From an uncultured Hungatella sp. (GTDB lineage Bacteria; Bacillota; Clostridia; Lachnospirales; Lachnospiraceae): 64,000 nt of DNA. The DNA lies in assembly GCA_949879795.1 (NCBI GenBank), contig CATLBR010000005.1:1-64000 (forward strand), written 5' to 3'. Below the pieces are notes generated by a model, which saw only the letters and a program-made list of their open reading frames with translations, searched no databases and was not told where the DNA came from. Both the position numbers and the translations under genes were made by a program. This document shows positions 52,613-61,831 of the stretch, piece by piece (position 1 is the stretch's first letter; every line of letters begins with the position of its first letter).

Positions 52613-52676
52613 TTTTCAAATTGATAAATAATTGTTATAATAATACACAGGTAAGTATGTATTTATCATACATACT
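52613..52676 (+). promoter_or_regulatory. nifJ promoter and downstream dyad
   Basis: TTTTCA (52613-52618), 17-base spacer, TATAAT (52636-52641). A perfect dyad AGTATGTA-TTTATCA-TACATACT (52654-52676) lies just downstream of the start site and could be a repressor operator or 5' hairpin. Confidence 0.6.
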
Positions 52677-52714
52677 GCACTGCGCAACATACATGATTGT
52701 AGGAGGAAAATCAA

Positions 52715-55700
52715 ATGGCTAGAAAAATGAAAACCATGGATGGTAATCAGGCTGCGGCGCATGCTTCCTATGCGTTTACCGAAGTAGCAGCCATGTATCC
52801 CATCACCCCGTCTTCCGTTATGCCTGAGCATGTCGATGAGTGGGCTACGGAGGGAAGGAAGAACATCTTCGGACGTACCGTTCAGATCACGGAGATGCAG
52901 TCTGAGGCAGGTGCCGCAGGAGCTGTTCACGGCTCTCTGACAGCAGGTGCTCTCACGGCTACCTACACGGCTTCTCAGGGTCTGCTTCTGATGATCCCCA
53001 ACCTGTACAAGATCGCAGGCGAGCAGCTTCCGGGCGTGATCAACGTTTCTGCCCGTGCTCTGGCCAGCCACGCTCTGTCTATTTTTGGCGACCATTCCGA
53101 CGTGTACGCATGCCGCCAGACCGGCTGCGCCATGTTGTGCGAGTCAAGCGTTCAGGAAGTTATGGATCTGACTGCCGTAGCTCATCTGGCTGCCATCAAG
53201 GGCAAGGTTCCTTTCATCAACTTCTTCGACGGTTTCCGCACTTCCCATGAGATTCAGAAGATCGAGGCCTGGGATTATGACGACCTGGCCGAGATGGCTG
53301 ACTGGGATGCCATCGCCGAGTTCCGCAACCATGCGCTGAATCCCAACCATCCCTGCCAGAGAGGTTCCGCTCAGAACCCGGATATCTTCTTCCAGGCAAG
53401 AGAGGCCTGCAACCCCTACTATGATGCTCTTCCGGCCATCGTGCAGGAGTACATGGACAAGGTGAACGAGAAGGCAGGAACGGATTACAAGCTGTTCAAC
53501 TACTACGGAGCTGCCGATGCAGAGCATGTGATCGTAGCCATGGGCTCTGTCAATGACACCATCGAGGAGACCATCGACTACATGGCTAAGGACGGCGCCA
53601 AGGTAGGCGTTATCAAGGTACGTCTGTACCGTCCGTTCTGCGCCGAGGCCTTGATTGCGGCGATCCCGGATACGGTTAAGAAGATCTCCGTTCTTGACAG
53701 AACCAAAGAGCCCGGATCTCTGGGTGAGCCCCTGTATCTGGATGTGGTTGCGGCTCTTAAAGGCAGCAAGTTCAACGATGTAGAGATCTATTCCGGACGC
53801 TATGGTCTTGGCTCCAAGGATACTACACCGGCTCAGATCGTGGCCGTATACGGCAACAGCGAGAAGAAGAGATTCACCATCGGCATCGAGGATGACGTGA
53901 CCAACCTGTCCCTGCCTCTGGGCGCTCCTCTGGTAACCACTCCCGAGGGAACCACCAACTGTAAGTTCTGGGGTCTGGGTGCTGACGGTACCGTAGGCGC
54001 CAACAAGAACTCCATCAAGATCATCGGCGACAACACCGATATGTATGCTCAGGCATATTTTGATTATGACTCCAAGAAATCCGGCGGTGTGACCATGTCT
54101 CACCTTCGTTTCGGCCATAAGAAGATCAAATCCACCTACCTGATCCACAAGGCTGACTTTGTGGCATGCCACAATCCTGCTTATGTGAGAAAGTACAACA
54201 TGGTTCAGGAACTGGTTGACGGCGGTACCTTCCTGCTGAACTGCTCCTGGAGCCCGGAAGAGCTGGAGACTCATCTTCCCGGCCAGATGAAGAAATTCAT
54301 CGCCGACCACAATATCAATCTGTACACCATCGACGGTGTGAAGATCGGTATCGAGACCGGCATGGGCCCCACCCGTATCAACACCATCCTTCAGTCCGCA
54401 TTCTTCAAGCTGACCGGCATCATCCCGGAGGAGAAGGCGATCGAGCTGATGAAGGATGCCGCTCAGAAGACCTACGGCCGCAAGGGCGAGGATGTGGTTA
54501 AGAAGAACTGGGCAGCCATCGACGCAGGCGCTCAGGGCGTTGTAAAGGTAGACGTTCCTGCAAGCTGGAAAGACTGCGCTGACGAAGGCCTTGACTATAA
54601 GGTAGTTACCGAGGGAAGAAAAGACGTGATCGACTTTGTCAACAACGTACAGACCAAGGTAAGCGCTCAGGAAGGCAACACCCTGCCCGTATCCGCATTC
54701 AAGGATTATGTGGACGGCTCCACACCGTCAGGCTCCTCTGCTTATGAGAAGAGAGGAATCGCGGTCAACGTACCGGTTTGGAATCCGGACAACTGTATCC
54801 AGTGTAACTTCTGCTCCTATGTATGTCCTCATGCAGTAGTTCGTCCCGTTGCCATGACAGAGGAAGAGGCTGCCAAGGCTCCGGAAGGAATGAAGACTCT
54901 GGCCATGACCGGTATGCCTCAGTACAAGTTCGCAGTGACCATCTCTGCTCTCGACTGTACCGGATGCGGCTCCTGTGCCAACGTATGTCCCGGAAAGAAG
55001 GGCGAGAAAGCTCTTGTTATGGACAAGCTGGCAGGTCATCTGGATGAGCAGCCTGTATTCGACTTCGGATGCACCGTGCCGGTGAAGACCGACGTGGTTG
55101 AGAAGTTCAAAGAGACCACTGTTAAGGGCAGCCAGTTCAAGCAGCCACTCCTTGAGTTCTCCGGCGCATGCGCAGGCTGCGGCGAGACTCCTTATGCAAA
55201 ACTGATCACTCAGCTGTTCGGCGACAGAATGTATATTGCCAACGCCACAGGATGTTCCTCCATCTGGGGCAACTCCTCACCGTCCACTCCTTACACGGTC
55301 AATGCCAAGGGACAGGGTCCTGCATGGGACAACTCCCTGTTTGAGGACAATGCCGAGTTCGGTTTCGGTATGCTTCTGGCTCAGAACGCGATCCGCGACG
55401 AGCTGAAGGAGAAGGTAGAGAAAGTAGCGGCCGACGACAGAGCAAGTGACGAAGTGAAGGCTGCCTGCAAAGAGTGGCTGGATACCTTCGGCATCGGCGC
55501 CCTCAACGGCACTGCCACCGACAAACTGGTTGCGGCTCTGGACGGCATCGACTGCCCGACCTGCAAGTATATCGTAGCCAACAAGGCATTCCTGGCCAAG
55601 AAGTCTCAGTGGATCTTCGGCGGCGACGGCTGGGCATATGATATCGGTTTCGGCGGCGTGGACCATGTACTGGCAAGCGGCAAAGATATCAATGTTATGG

Positions 55701-56251
55701 TATTCGACACAGAGGTTTACTCCAACACCGGCGGACAGTCCTCCAAGGCTACCAAGACCGGCGCTGTGGCTCAGTTCGCAGCAGGCGGCAAGGAGACCAA
55801 GAAGAAAGACCTGGCCAGCATCGCCATGTCCTACGGTTATGTATATGTAGCTCAGATCTCCATGGGCGCCGATATGGCTCAGACGGTCAAGGCCATCGCC
55901 GAGGCCGAGGCTTATCCGGGTCCGTCCCTGATCCTGGCTTACGCTCCCTGTATCAACCACGGCATCAAGAAGGGCATGAGCAAGGCTCAGACCGAGGAGA
56001 AGCTGGCTGTTGAGACAGGTTACTGGAACAACTTCCGCTACAATCCTGCTGCAGAGAACAAGTTTACTCTTGACAGCAAGGCTCCGAAGATGGAAGGATA
56101 TCAGGACTTCCTGAAGGGCGAGGTTCGCTACGCTTCCCTGGCCATGAAGAATCCTGAGAGAGCAGCCAAGCTGTTCGCCAAGAACGAGGCCGAGGCTAAG
56201 GAGAGATACGAGTATCTGTCCAAGCTGGTCAAGCTGTACGGCAACGAATAA
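52715..56251 (+). CDS. nifJ: Pyruvate:ferredoxin (flavodoxin) oxidoreductase
   Basis: Converts pyruvate and CoA to acetyl-CoA, CO2 and reduced ferredoxin; central to clostridial fermentation. It is 1178 aa, the single-chain homodimeric form. The N-terminal pyruvate-binding domain has YPITPSSVMPEHVDEW. Two [4Fe-4S] motifs lie at about 694 (CIQCNFCSYVCP) and 748 (CTGCGSCANVCP). The TPP domain has CAGCGETPYAK and GGDGWAYDIGFGG. AGGAGG precedes the ATG. Codon use is strongly biased, as expected for a highly expressed gene. Monocistronic. Confidence 0.98.
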   Translation: MARKMKTMDGNQAAAHASYAFTEVAAMYPITPSSVMPEHVDEWATEGRKNIFGRTVQITEMQSEAGAAGAVHGSLTAGALTATYTASQGLLLMIPNLYKIAGEQLPGVINVSARALASHALSIFGDHSDVYACRQTGCAMLCESSVQEVMDLTAVAHLAAIKGKVPFINFFDGFRTSHEIQKIEAWDYDDLAEMADWDAIAEFRNHALNPNHPCQRGSAQNPDIFFQAREACNPYYDALPAIVQEYMDKVNEKAGTDYKLFNYYGAADAEHVIVAMGSVNDTIEETIDYMAKDGAKVGVIKVRLYRPFCAEALIAAIPDTVKKISVLDRTKEPGSLGEPLYLDVVAALKGSKFNDVEIYSGRYGLGSKDTTPAQIVAVYGNSEKKRFTIGIEDDVTNLSLPLGAPLVTTPEGTTNCKFWGLGADGTVGANKNSIKIIGDNTDMYAQAYFDYDSKKSGGVTMSHLRFGHKKIKSTYLIHKADFVACHNPAYVRKYNMVQELVDGGTFLLNCSWSPEELETHLPGQMKKFIADHNINLYTIDGVKIGIETGMGPTRINTILQSAFFKLTGIIPEEKAIELMKDAAQKTYGRKGEDVVKKNWAAIDAGAQGVVKVDVPASWKDCADEGLDYKVVTEGRKDVIDFVNNVQTKVSAQEGNTLPVSAFKDYVDGSTPSGSSAYEKRGIAVNVPVWNPDNCIQCNFCSYVCPHAVVRPVAMTEEEAAKAPEGMKTLAMTGMPQYKFAVTISALDCTGCGSCANVCPGKKGEKALVMDKLAGHLDEQPVFDFGCTVPVKTDVVEKFKETTVKGSQFKQPLLEFSGACAGCGETPYAKLITQLFGDRMYIANATGCSSIWGNSSPSTPYTVNAKGQGPAWDNSLFEDNAEFGFGMLLAQNAIRDELKEKVEKVAADDRASDEVKAACKEWLDTFGIGALNGTATDKLVAALDGIDCPTCKYIVANKAFLAKKSQWIFGGDGWAYDIGFGGVDHVLASGKDINVMVFDTEVYSNTGGQSSKATKTGAVAQFAAGGKETKKKDLASIAMSYGYVYVAQISMGADMAQTVKAIAEAEAYPGPSLILAYAPCINHGIKKGMSKAQTEEKLAVETGYWNNFRYNPAAENKFTLDSKAPKMEGYQDFLKGEVRYASLAMKNPERAAKLFAKNEAEAKERYEYLSKLVKLYGNE

Positions 56252-56273
56252 TTGATATTGTAAAACCTGCAGA

Positions 56274-56322
56274 GGGCTGCGGGGAAACAGGACGACGGTT
56301 CTGTTTCCCCGCAGCCTCTTTT
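56274..56322 (+). terminator. Strong terminator after nifJ
   Basis: GGCTGCGGGGAAACAG (56275-56290) pairs with CTGTTTCCCCGCAGCC (56301-56316), followed by TCTTTTC. Confidence 0.9.
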
Positions 56323-56362
56323 CTTGTTCCGGAACTTTGAGCTTCATGTGATACGATTTCCG

Positions 56363-56412
56363 TTGACACAAGTGCCCAGGTGTGGTATAACTGTATTAAT
56401 CAAATTAATACA
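56363..56412 (+). promoter_or_regulatory. Promoter and operator of the YtrA-type operon
   Basis: TTGACA (56363-56368), 17-base spacer, TATAAC (56386-56391). Immediately after the -10 box is the perfect dyad TGTATTAAT-CAA-ATTAATACA (56392-56412), positioned to block initiation. It is probably autoregulated by the GntR protein encoded next. Confidence 0.75.
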
Positions 56413-56505
56413 CTAAAAACACTTGTGCAGGTGTATCGTTTGAATTCATTATGGCGGTGAAGATATTTCGCTGTCAAATCGTTTATATAGGAGAGGAGGT
56501 TGTGC

Positions 56506-56886
56506 ATGATCATTCTGGATTACAGAGACCGGCGTCCCATCTATGAGCAGATCGTAGAGCGTTTTCAGGAGCTGATGATGTCCGGGGCCATGGAGGAGAA
56601 CTCTCAGCTGCCGTCGGTCAGAAGCCTGGCCATGGATCTGTCCATCAATCCCAATACCATTCAGAGGGCCTACGCGGAACTGGAACGGCAGGGATATATT
56701 TACTCGGTGAAGGGCAAGGGAAACTTTGTGGCCGATAACGGGCATATAAAGGACAGCAAGCGGGAGGCAGTTCTAAAAAGGCAGGAGGAGACTGCCAAAG
56801 AGGCGCTTTTTCTGCAGCTGGAGAAAGAAAAACTTTACAATATAATCGATGAAATTTACAGCAGGGGAGGGATGAGAGATGATTGA
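56506..56886 (+). CDS. GntR family regulator, YtrA subfamily
   Basis: A 126-aa repressor. Residues about 5-70 form the winged helix: RRPIYEQIVERFQELMMSG, LPSVRSLAMDLSINPNTIQRAYAELERQGYI. The short C-terminal helix is typical of YtrA proteins, which lack a large ligand domain and control ABC transporter operons. The ATG at 56506 lies 7 bases after GGAGAGGAGG. It overlaps the ATPase gene by 8 bases. Confidence 0.92.
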   Translation: MIILDYRDRRPIYEQIVERFQELMMSGAMEENSQLPSVRSLAMDLSINPNTIQRAYAELERQGYIYSVKGKGNFVADNGHIKDSKREAVLKRQEETAKEALFLQLEKEKLYNIIDEIYSRGGMRDD

Positions 56887-57778
56887 GACAAGGGGTCTGA
56901 CAAAAAGATTCGGAGATATTCTGGCCGTAGACCATGTAGATGCCACCATAAAGGACGGCAGTGTCTTTGGCCTTATCGGAACCAACGGGGCAGGCAAGAG
57001 CACATTTTTGAGAATGCTTTGCGGTGTGCTGAAGCAGGACGAGGGCTCCGTGACCATCGACGGGAAGGATGTGTACGAGAATGTGGAGGTGAAATCAAGG
57101 TTTTTTTATATATCCGACGACCAGTATTTTTTCAGCAACGCCACGCCGGAAGAGATGATGACCTTTTACAGAACCGTGTATCCCCGCTTTGACAAGAAAA
57201 GGTTTCATCACCTGATGAAGAGCTTTGACCTTGATGAGAGGAGGAAGATCAACACCTTCTCCAAAGGCATGAAGAAACAGGTATCGGTGATCTGCGGCGT
57301 GTGCGCGGGGACGGACTACCTGTTCTGCGACGAGACCTTCGACGGTCTGGATCCGGTGATGCGCCAGACGGTGAAGAGTATTTTTGTGGGGGATATGGAG
57401 GAGAGGAATATGACGCCGATCATCGCCTCCCACAACCTGAGGGAACTGGAGGACATCTGCGACCATGTGGGACTTCTTCACAAGGGTGGGATCCTTCTGT
57501 CCAGGGAGCTGGAAGATATGAAGCTGAATATCCACAAAATTCAGTGTGTTATGCTGCCGGGAAGCGAGCCGGAGGACATGACGGAGCTGGATATTATGAA
57601 GGTGGAGCGGAGAGGCAGTCTGTGTACCCTGACTGTGAGGGGGAGCAGAGAGGACATAGAGACGGTTGTGGAAAGCTATCACCCGGTGTTCTCGGAGATT
57701 ATTCCCCTCTCCTTGGAGGAGATATTTATCAGTGAGACGGAGGTGGTCGGTTATGACATCAAGAAACTTGTATTTTAA
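56879..57778 (+). CDS. ABC transporter ATPase (YtrB-like)
   Basis: A 299-aa nucleotide-binding protein. Walker A GTNGAGKS (about 39-46), signature-region FSKGMKKQ, Walker B YLFCDETFDGLDP. The C-terminal part (about 210-299) is specific to this subfamily. It pairs with the 741-aa permease encoded next (26-base overlap) and is controlled with the GntR gene; such systems in Firmicutes respond to wall-active antibiotics. Substrate unknown. Confidence 0.9.
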   Translation: MIETRGLTKRFGDILAVDHVDATIKDGSVFGLIGTNGAGKSTFLRMLCGVLKQDEGSVTIDGKDVYENVEVKSRFFYISDDQYFFSNATPEEMMTFYRTVYPRFDKKRFHHLMKSFDLDERRKINTFSKGMKKQVSVICGVCAGTDYLFCDETFDGLDPVMRQTVKSIFVGDMEERNMTPIIASHNLRELEDICDHVGLLHKGGILLSRELEDMKLNIHKIQCVMLPGSEPEDMTELDIMKVERRGSLCTLTVRGSREDIETVVESYHPVFSEIIPLSLEEIFISETEVVGYDIKKLVF

Positions 57779-59978
57779 TCTTATGAAAGAAGATCTGAAA
57801 CGCAGGGTATGGACCATCGCGCTGACTGCACTGTCTTTGGTATTCACCCTTCTGGTGCCCACGGCTATTCGGAGTGGTGCTTACCTGGATCAGCTGAGAG
57901 AAGCCCTCAGTGACTATGAGAAGAGATCATGGATCCGGCAGCTGGAGGGTATGGTGGGGATCAATGGCCTGGTGATCGCAGTGCTGGTAATTCTGGCGGT
58001 GGTATGGGCGGTTTCCGGGTTTCGGTATCTTCACAACAGCAGGCAGGTGGATTTCTATCACAGCATCCCTGTAAGGCGGGGCAGGCTGTTTCTTGCATCT
58101 TATGTCAACGGTATCCTTGTGACAGGGATTGTCTACTTTGTGGTTCAGGCGGTTTCCGTGATGCTGATTCTGAGAACGGGCATAGACGGGCCTGTCCAGC
58201 AAGGCCTCTGGTGGAAGATATATCTTTTGAATATGGTGTACTATGTGATGCTTTACACCACCGCGGTCATCGCCATGATGATGACGGGAAATCTTATCGT
58301 GGCTCTTCTGGGAATCGTGGTCTTCTGTGGTTACGGTCCGGGGGTGATCGTCCTGATCAAAGGATATGAGATGATGTGGTTCCACACTCTCTGCGACACG
58401 GCCAGGAGCAGCATGCGATGGATACGGATGGTGAATCTCTCATCTCCTTTTGCCAACTACATGTTTGCCCTGGAAGATTTCTCCTATGGAGCTCTGGGAG
58501 TCAGGCGTATGGCGGGAACGGTGGTGGTCACCGCGGCTCTGGGACTCCTGGCCTATGTCCTCTACCGTATCCGCCCCTCGGAGTCGGCGGGAAAGGCCAT
58601 GGCTTTTAAGAAGACTCAGACTCCTATCAAGCTCCTTATCGCCCTTCCGGTGGCGGTGGCGTTCGGAATATTTTTTTATTCCCTGCGCAGCACCCTTCCA
58701 TGGGGTGTCTTCGGGGCTCTCTGCGGGTCAGTGATCACCTGCTGCCTGATGGAGATTATCTATCATTTTGACTTTAGGAAACTGTTTGCCAACTGGATTC
58801 AAATGGCAGCCTGCGGGGCTGTGTCTGTGCTGCTGATCCTGGCGGGAATCTACGACTGGTACGGCTATGATTCCTGGCTTCCGAAAGCCACGGAAGTAAA
58901 GTCAGCCGCCGTGTGGCTGGGATACGAGGACAACTGGGTGACCTACGGGAAACCCGGAATAGAGACCAACTATCGAGGCGAGGAAGAGCTTGTATGGAAC
59001 TATGGAAGCCAGAAGGAATATCAATATGAGCACATGGAGCTGACGGATATCTACACGGTCATGGAGCTGGCCGGGAAGGGAGTCCGGACCGGCAAAGAGC
59101 TCCGAAGAGACGGCCTTCAGATATGGGATTCATGGGGACATGACACACAGTGGAGAATGTGTGCCGTGTGTTTTAGAATGAACAACGGAAGACAGGTGTT
59201 TCGCCAGTACAGAATTCCCATGGATGATGAGATGACAGATATTACGGCAGCCATTCATGACAGCCGCGAGTACAAATGCGGCACCTACCCCATACTAACC
59301 CAGTCCCCGTCCGACACGGCATCAGTGTATTTTCAGCAGTATGACCGGGTGGAGAAGCTGAATGTGGACGGGGAAGACAGAGAGAAGCTGCTGGCGGTTT
59401 ACCAGAAGGAGCTGGAAGAGCTGACCATGGCGGTGAGGGAGAGAGAACTGCCTGTGGGAGTTATCCAGTTCAGAACCGTGGAACACCAGGAGGCCATAGA
59501 TTTTTATCGGGACAGCAATAGATATGACCTGGAAGGCAGATGCTATTATCCGGTGTACCCGTCTTTTACAAGGACGTTGGAGGCTATCCGCGGCGCGGGA
59601 GGCACGGTGGATGATCTGACAAAGGGTATGATATCGGAAGTGAGGATTCGGTATTATACCTGGTACGAGGGAGAAGATATGACGGAGGAGCAGGCGGCCA
59701 TAGCCAGCTCGGGCTACGAGGGTATTGACATGCTCTACGAAAAGAAGGAAGAGATCGACATCCTCAGCAAAGCCCTTCTTTACGCGGACTATTACGGCAT
59801 GAACGAGTATTACAAGGCCGAATGCGCGGACAATGTAGGCGTCACTGTATTTTTTAAGCCCAGAGGTACTTTTGACAAAGCCGCTGTTCAAAGCCGCCGC
59901 TGCCAGATCGATATGAGCCGTCTCACTGAGGAGGAGATCGAGCGGTTCGGATTTATGCGGGAGGCACAGGAAAATTAA
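57753..59978 (+). CDS. ABC transporter permease with large extracytoplasmic domain
   Basis: A 741-aa membrane protein. Helices fill residues about 20-390 (eight or so). A soluble region of about 330 residues then follows with no recognised domain (contains HDTQWRMCAVCFRMNNG). It ends without a last membrane helix. The start at 57753 (TSRNLYFNLMKEDLKRR) is about 10 bases after GGAGG and overlaps the ATPase gene by 26 bases. The long tail is unusual compared with ordinary YtrC permeases. Confidence 0.82.
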   Translation: MTSRNLYFNLMKEDLKRRVWTIALTALSLVFTLLVPTAIRSGAYLDQLREALSDYEKRSWIRQLEGMVGINGLVIAVLVILAVVWAVSGFRYLHNSRQVDFYHSIPVRRGRLFLASYVNGILVTGIVYFVVQAVSVMLILRTGIDGPVQQGLWWKIYLLNMVYYVMLYTTAVIAMMMTGNLIVALLGIVVFCGYGPGVIVLIKGYEMMWFHTLCDTARSSMRWIRMVNLSSPFANYMFALEDFSYGALGVRRMAGTVVVTAALGLLAYVLYRIRPSESAGKAMAFKKTQTPIKLLIALPVAVAFGIFFYSLRSTLPWGVFGALCGSVITCCLMEIIYHFDFRKLFANWIQMAACGAVSVLLILAGIYDWYGYDSWLPKATEVKSAAVWLGYEDNWVTYGKPGIETNYRGEEELVWNYGSQKEYQYEHMELTDIYTVMELAGKGVRTGKELRRDGLQIWDSWGHDTQWRMCAVCFRMNNGRQVFRQYRIPMDDEMTDITAAIHDSREYKCGTYPILTQSPSDTASVYFQQYDRVEKLNVDGEDREKLLAVYQKELEELTMAVRERELPVGVIQFRTVEHQEAIDFYRDSNRYDLEGRCYYPVYPSFTRTLEAIRGAGGTVDDLTKGMISEVRIRYYTWYEGEDMTEEQAAIASSGYEGIDMLYEKKEEIDILSKALLYADYYGMNEYYKAECADNVGVTVFFKPRGTFDKAAVQSRRCQIDMSRLTEEEIERFGFMREAQEN

Positions 59979-60031
59979 CATTGACATTCAGGTCCGGACA
60001 GGATAAGATTATCCTAAAGGAGGGATTGTCC

Positions 60032-60511
60032 ATGGCATTTTTTGACGAATTAAGCAAGACCCTGAGCGACAAAGGGAAGGAAGCGGCCCAGAAAGCAAAG
60101 GAAGCCGCCGGTGTGCTGCAGATGAAGGCTCAGATTTCTTCTGAGAAGAGCAAGCTGAAGGAGCTGTACGGAGCAGTGGGGGTTCTCTATTACAAGAAAC
60201 ACCGCGACGACGAGGACAACGAGTTCCAGGATCTGTTCAAAGAGATCGGTAATGTCCTGGCCAATGTGGCGGCGATGGAGGCAAGCCTTCAGGAGATGGA
60301 GGGGACTATCATATGTCCCAACTGCAAAAAGCCGATGAAAAAGGGCTGTGCATTCTGTAGCAGGTGCGGAACATCCCTTAGGGCAGAGACAGAAGATGAT
60401 GGCTGGGAAGACGACAGCGAAGCGGTCAGTGAACCGGAGCAGGAGGCCGCCGGTGAGACTGCGGCGGAAGACGAGGATATATTTGAGGAAGACCATCTGA
60501 CAGAAGAATAA
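60032..60511 (+). CDS. Zinc-ribbon protein, 159 aa
   Basis: A small cytoplasmic protein. The N-terminal 100 residues are helical and Lys/Ala-rich (AFFDELSKTLSDKGKEAAQK). A zinc ribbon CPNCKKPMKKGCAFCSRCG lies at about 108-126, followed by an acidic Glu/Asp-rich tail. AAAGGAGGG precedes the ATG. It probably extends the YtrA/ABC transcript (54 bases after the permease). Function unknown. Confidence 0.82.
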   Translation: MAFFDELSKTLSDKGKEAAQKAKEAAGVLQMKAQISSEKSKLKELYGAVGVLYYKKHRDDEDNEFQDLFKEIGNVLANVAAMEASLQEMEGTIICPNCKKPMKKGCAFCSRCGTSLRAETEDDGWEDDSEAVSEPEQEAAGETAAEDEDIFEEDHLTEE

Positions 60512-60525
60512 AAAAATTACTCTTG

Positions 60526-60563
60526 CAGGAGCGGATATGCCGGGGTGCGGCATTCCGCTCCTG
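60526..60563 (+). terminator. Hairpin terminator after zinc-ribbon gene
   Basis: CAGGAGCGGA (60526-60535) pairs with TCCGCTCCTG (60554-60563), with an inner ATGCC/GGCAT extension, then TTTACT. The T-run is weak. Confidence 0.65.
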
Positions 60564-60695
60564 TTTACTATAAAAGTTCGCCGCCGAATAGGCGGCATGA
60601 ATTCAGGTATGCCAAGTGCGCCCGCCAGACTTTCATGTGTGGTGGTGCACCCGCCCGCCGGGTGCATGGGGGTTTACTATGAATTGACTATGGGT

Positions 60696-61577
60696 TTAGT
60701 CTCCCAGCTTCCAGGTAACCGTGCCGCAGACCAAGGCCAGGACCAGCCCCGGAAAGATTTTGCCTGGCCCCAAAGAGGAGGACTGTGCCAAGGCTCCCGT
60801 GTTGTAGAAGATGGCAAAGGGGGAGGCGGCAATCAGTCCCAGGATGGCACAGTAGGTCTGAACACCAAACCGCTCAAAGAGGAAGGTGATCAGCTTCGCG
60901 ATGAGGAAGATGCCCAGAAGCACCCCTACGCCAAAGGGCATGAGGAGGGCAAATCCGTGGACCAGTCCAGCCGTATCGAAGATTTTCAGTGCGTCCAGGA
61001 AGGACTTGATGGTGTTGATGATGCCGTAGTAGTATCCAAGTATCATCATCACCAGGGAACCGCTTACTCCGGGAACGACCATAGTGGCGGAGGCGATGAC
61101 GCCTACGAAGAACAGAGAGACCATGGATGCGGGGGTGACGGAGAAGGTTTTCAGAACTTCGTCGTCAGCATTCATCATGGGCAGGAACACTGCCACCGAG
61201 AAGAGCAGGACAAAGGCCAGAACACCGGATATTCCAATCCTGGAAGAACCCTGGGCGAGCTCTTTTTTCAGTGAGGACAGGAGCACCGGAATACCTCCCA
61301 GAATCAACCCTACGAAAGCCATGCAGGTGACAAAAGTATGATGACTCAGCAGATATTCCACGGCGTAGGTGAAGCCGACGATTCCGATTCCGCAGCCGAG
61401 AATGATGGGAAGAAGAGTGCGAAGGCTTTTTTTCCATCCCTGGGGCAGGCAGGACACAGAAGAGATCAACTTATCATAGATCCCCAGAGACACGGCCATG
61501 GTTCCGCCGCTGACTCCGGGTATAATGTTGGCAATGCCGATAAGAGTTCCTTTTATAATGTCCATCAAAAACATCAT
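60696..61577 (-). CDS. DUF368 family membrane protein
   Basis: A 293-aa protein with about eight membrane helices. GIANIIPGVSGGTMAVSLGIYDKLI is the family N-terminus, repeated as VVPGVSGSLVMMILGYYYG in the second half. DUF368 proteins have been linked to undecaprenyl-phosphate recycling (PopT group), so wall lipid-carrier transport is the likely role. AAGGAG lies 7 bases before the ATG. Confidence 0.92.
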   Translation of the reverse strand: MMFLMDIIKGTLIGIANIIPGVSGGTMAVSLGIYDKLISSVSCLPQGWKKSLRTLLPIILGCGIGIVGFTYAVEYLLSHHTFVTCMAFVGLILGGIPVLLSSLKKELAQGSSRIGISGVLAFVLLFSVAVFLPMMNADDEVLKTFSVTPASMVSLFFVGVIASATMVVPGVSGSLVMMILGYYYGIINTIKSFLDALKIFDTAGLVHGFALLMPFGVGVLLGIFLIAKLITFLFERFGVQTYCAILGLIAASPFAIFYNTGALAQSSSLGPGKIFPGLVLALVCGTVTWKLGD

Positions 61578-61616
61578 GTTTAATCTCCTTTTCTTGCTGT
61601 GAAATAAGTATTTCTA

Positions 61617-61646
61617 ATTATAGAGTTGTCCATACAGATTTGTCAA
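61617..61646 (-). promoter_or_regulatory. Promoter of the DUF368 gene
   Basis: Minus-strand TTGACA (61646-61641), 18-base spacer, TATAAT (61622-61617). Confidence 0.75.
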
Positions 61647-61831
61647 CAGAAAGCGCCTTGAGATCATGTTAAATTTAGGTTTGCTGTGTGTAAAAATAAA
61701 TTCCTGTAAAGCTCCCCTGCTTCGGGAATTTTACCGCAGTGTGATATAAAATGGTACCAGGGTTAAAAGATCAGGCTGTTATGCATCCCCGGGCATGAGA
61801 ATTACAACAGCAGAGAAGGAGAGGGAAAATT

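Noticed and set aside
53144-54310. Long antisense open frame inside nifJ (388 aa), and a similar one at 55277-56371
   Set aside because: Both are complementary-strand shadows caused by the strong codon bias of nifJ; they have no start signals or recognisable domains.
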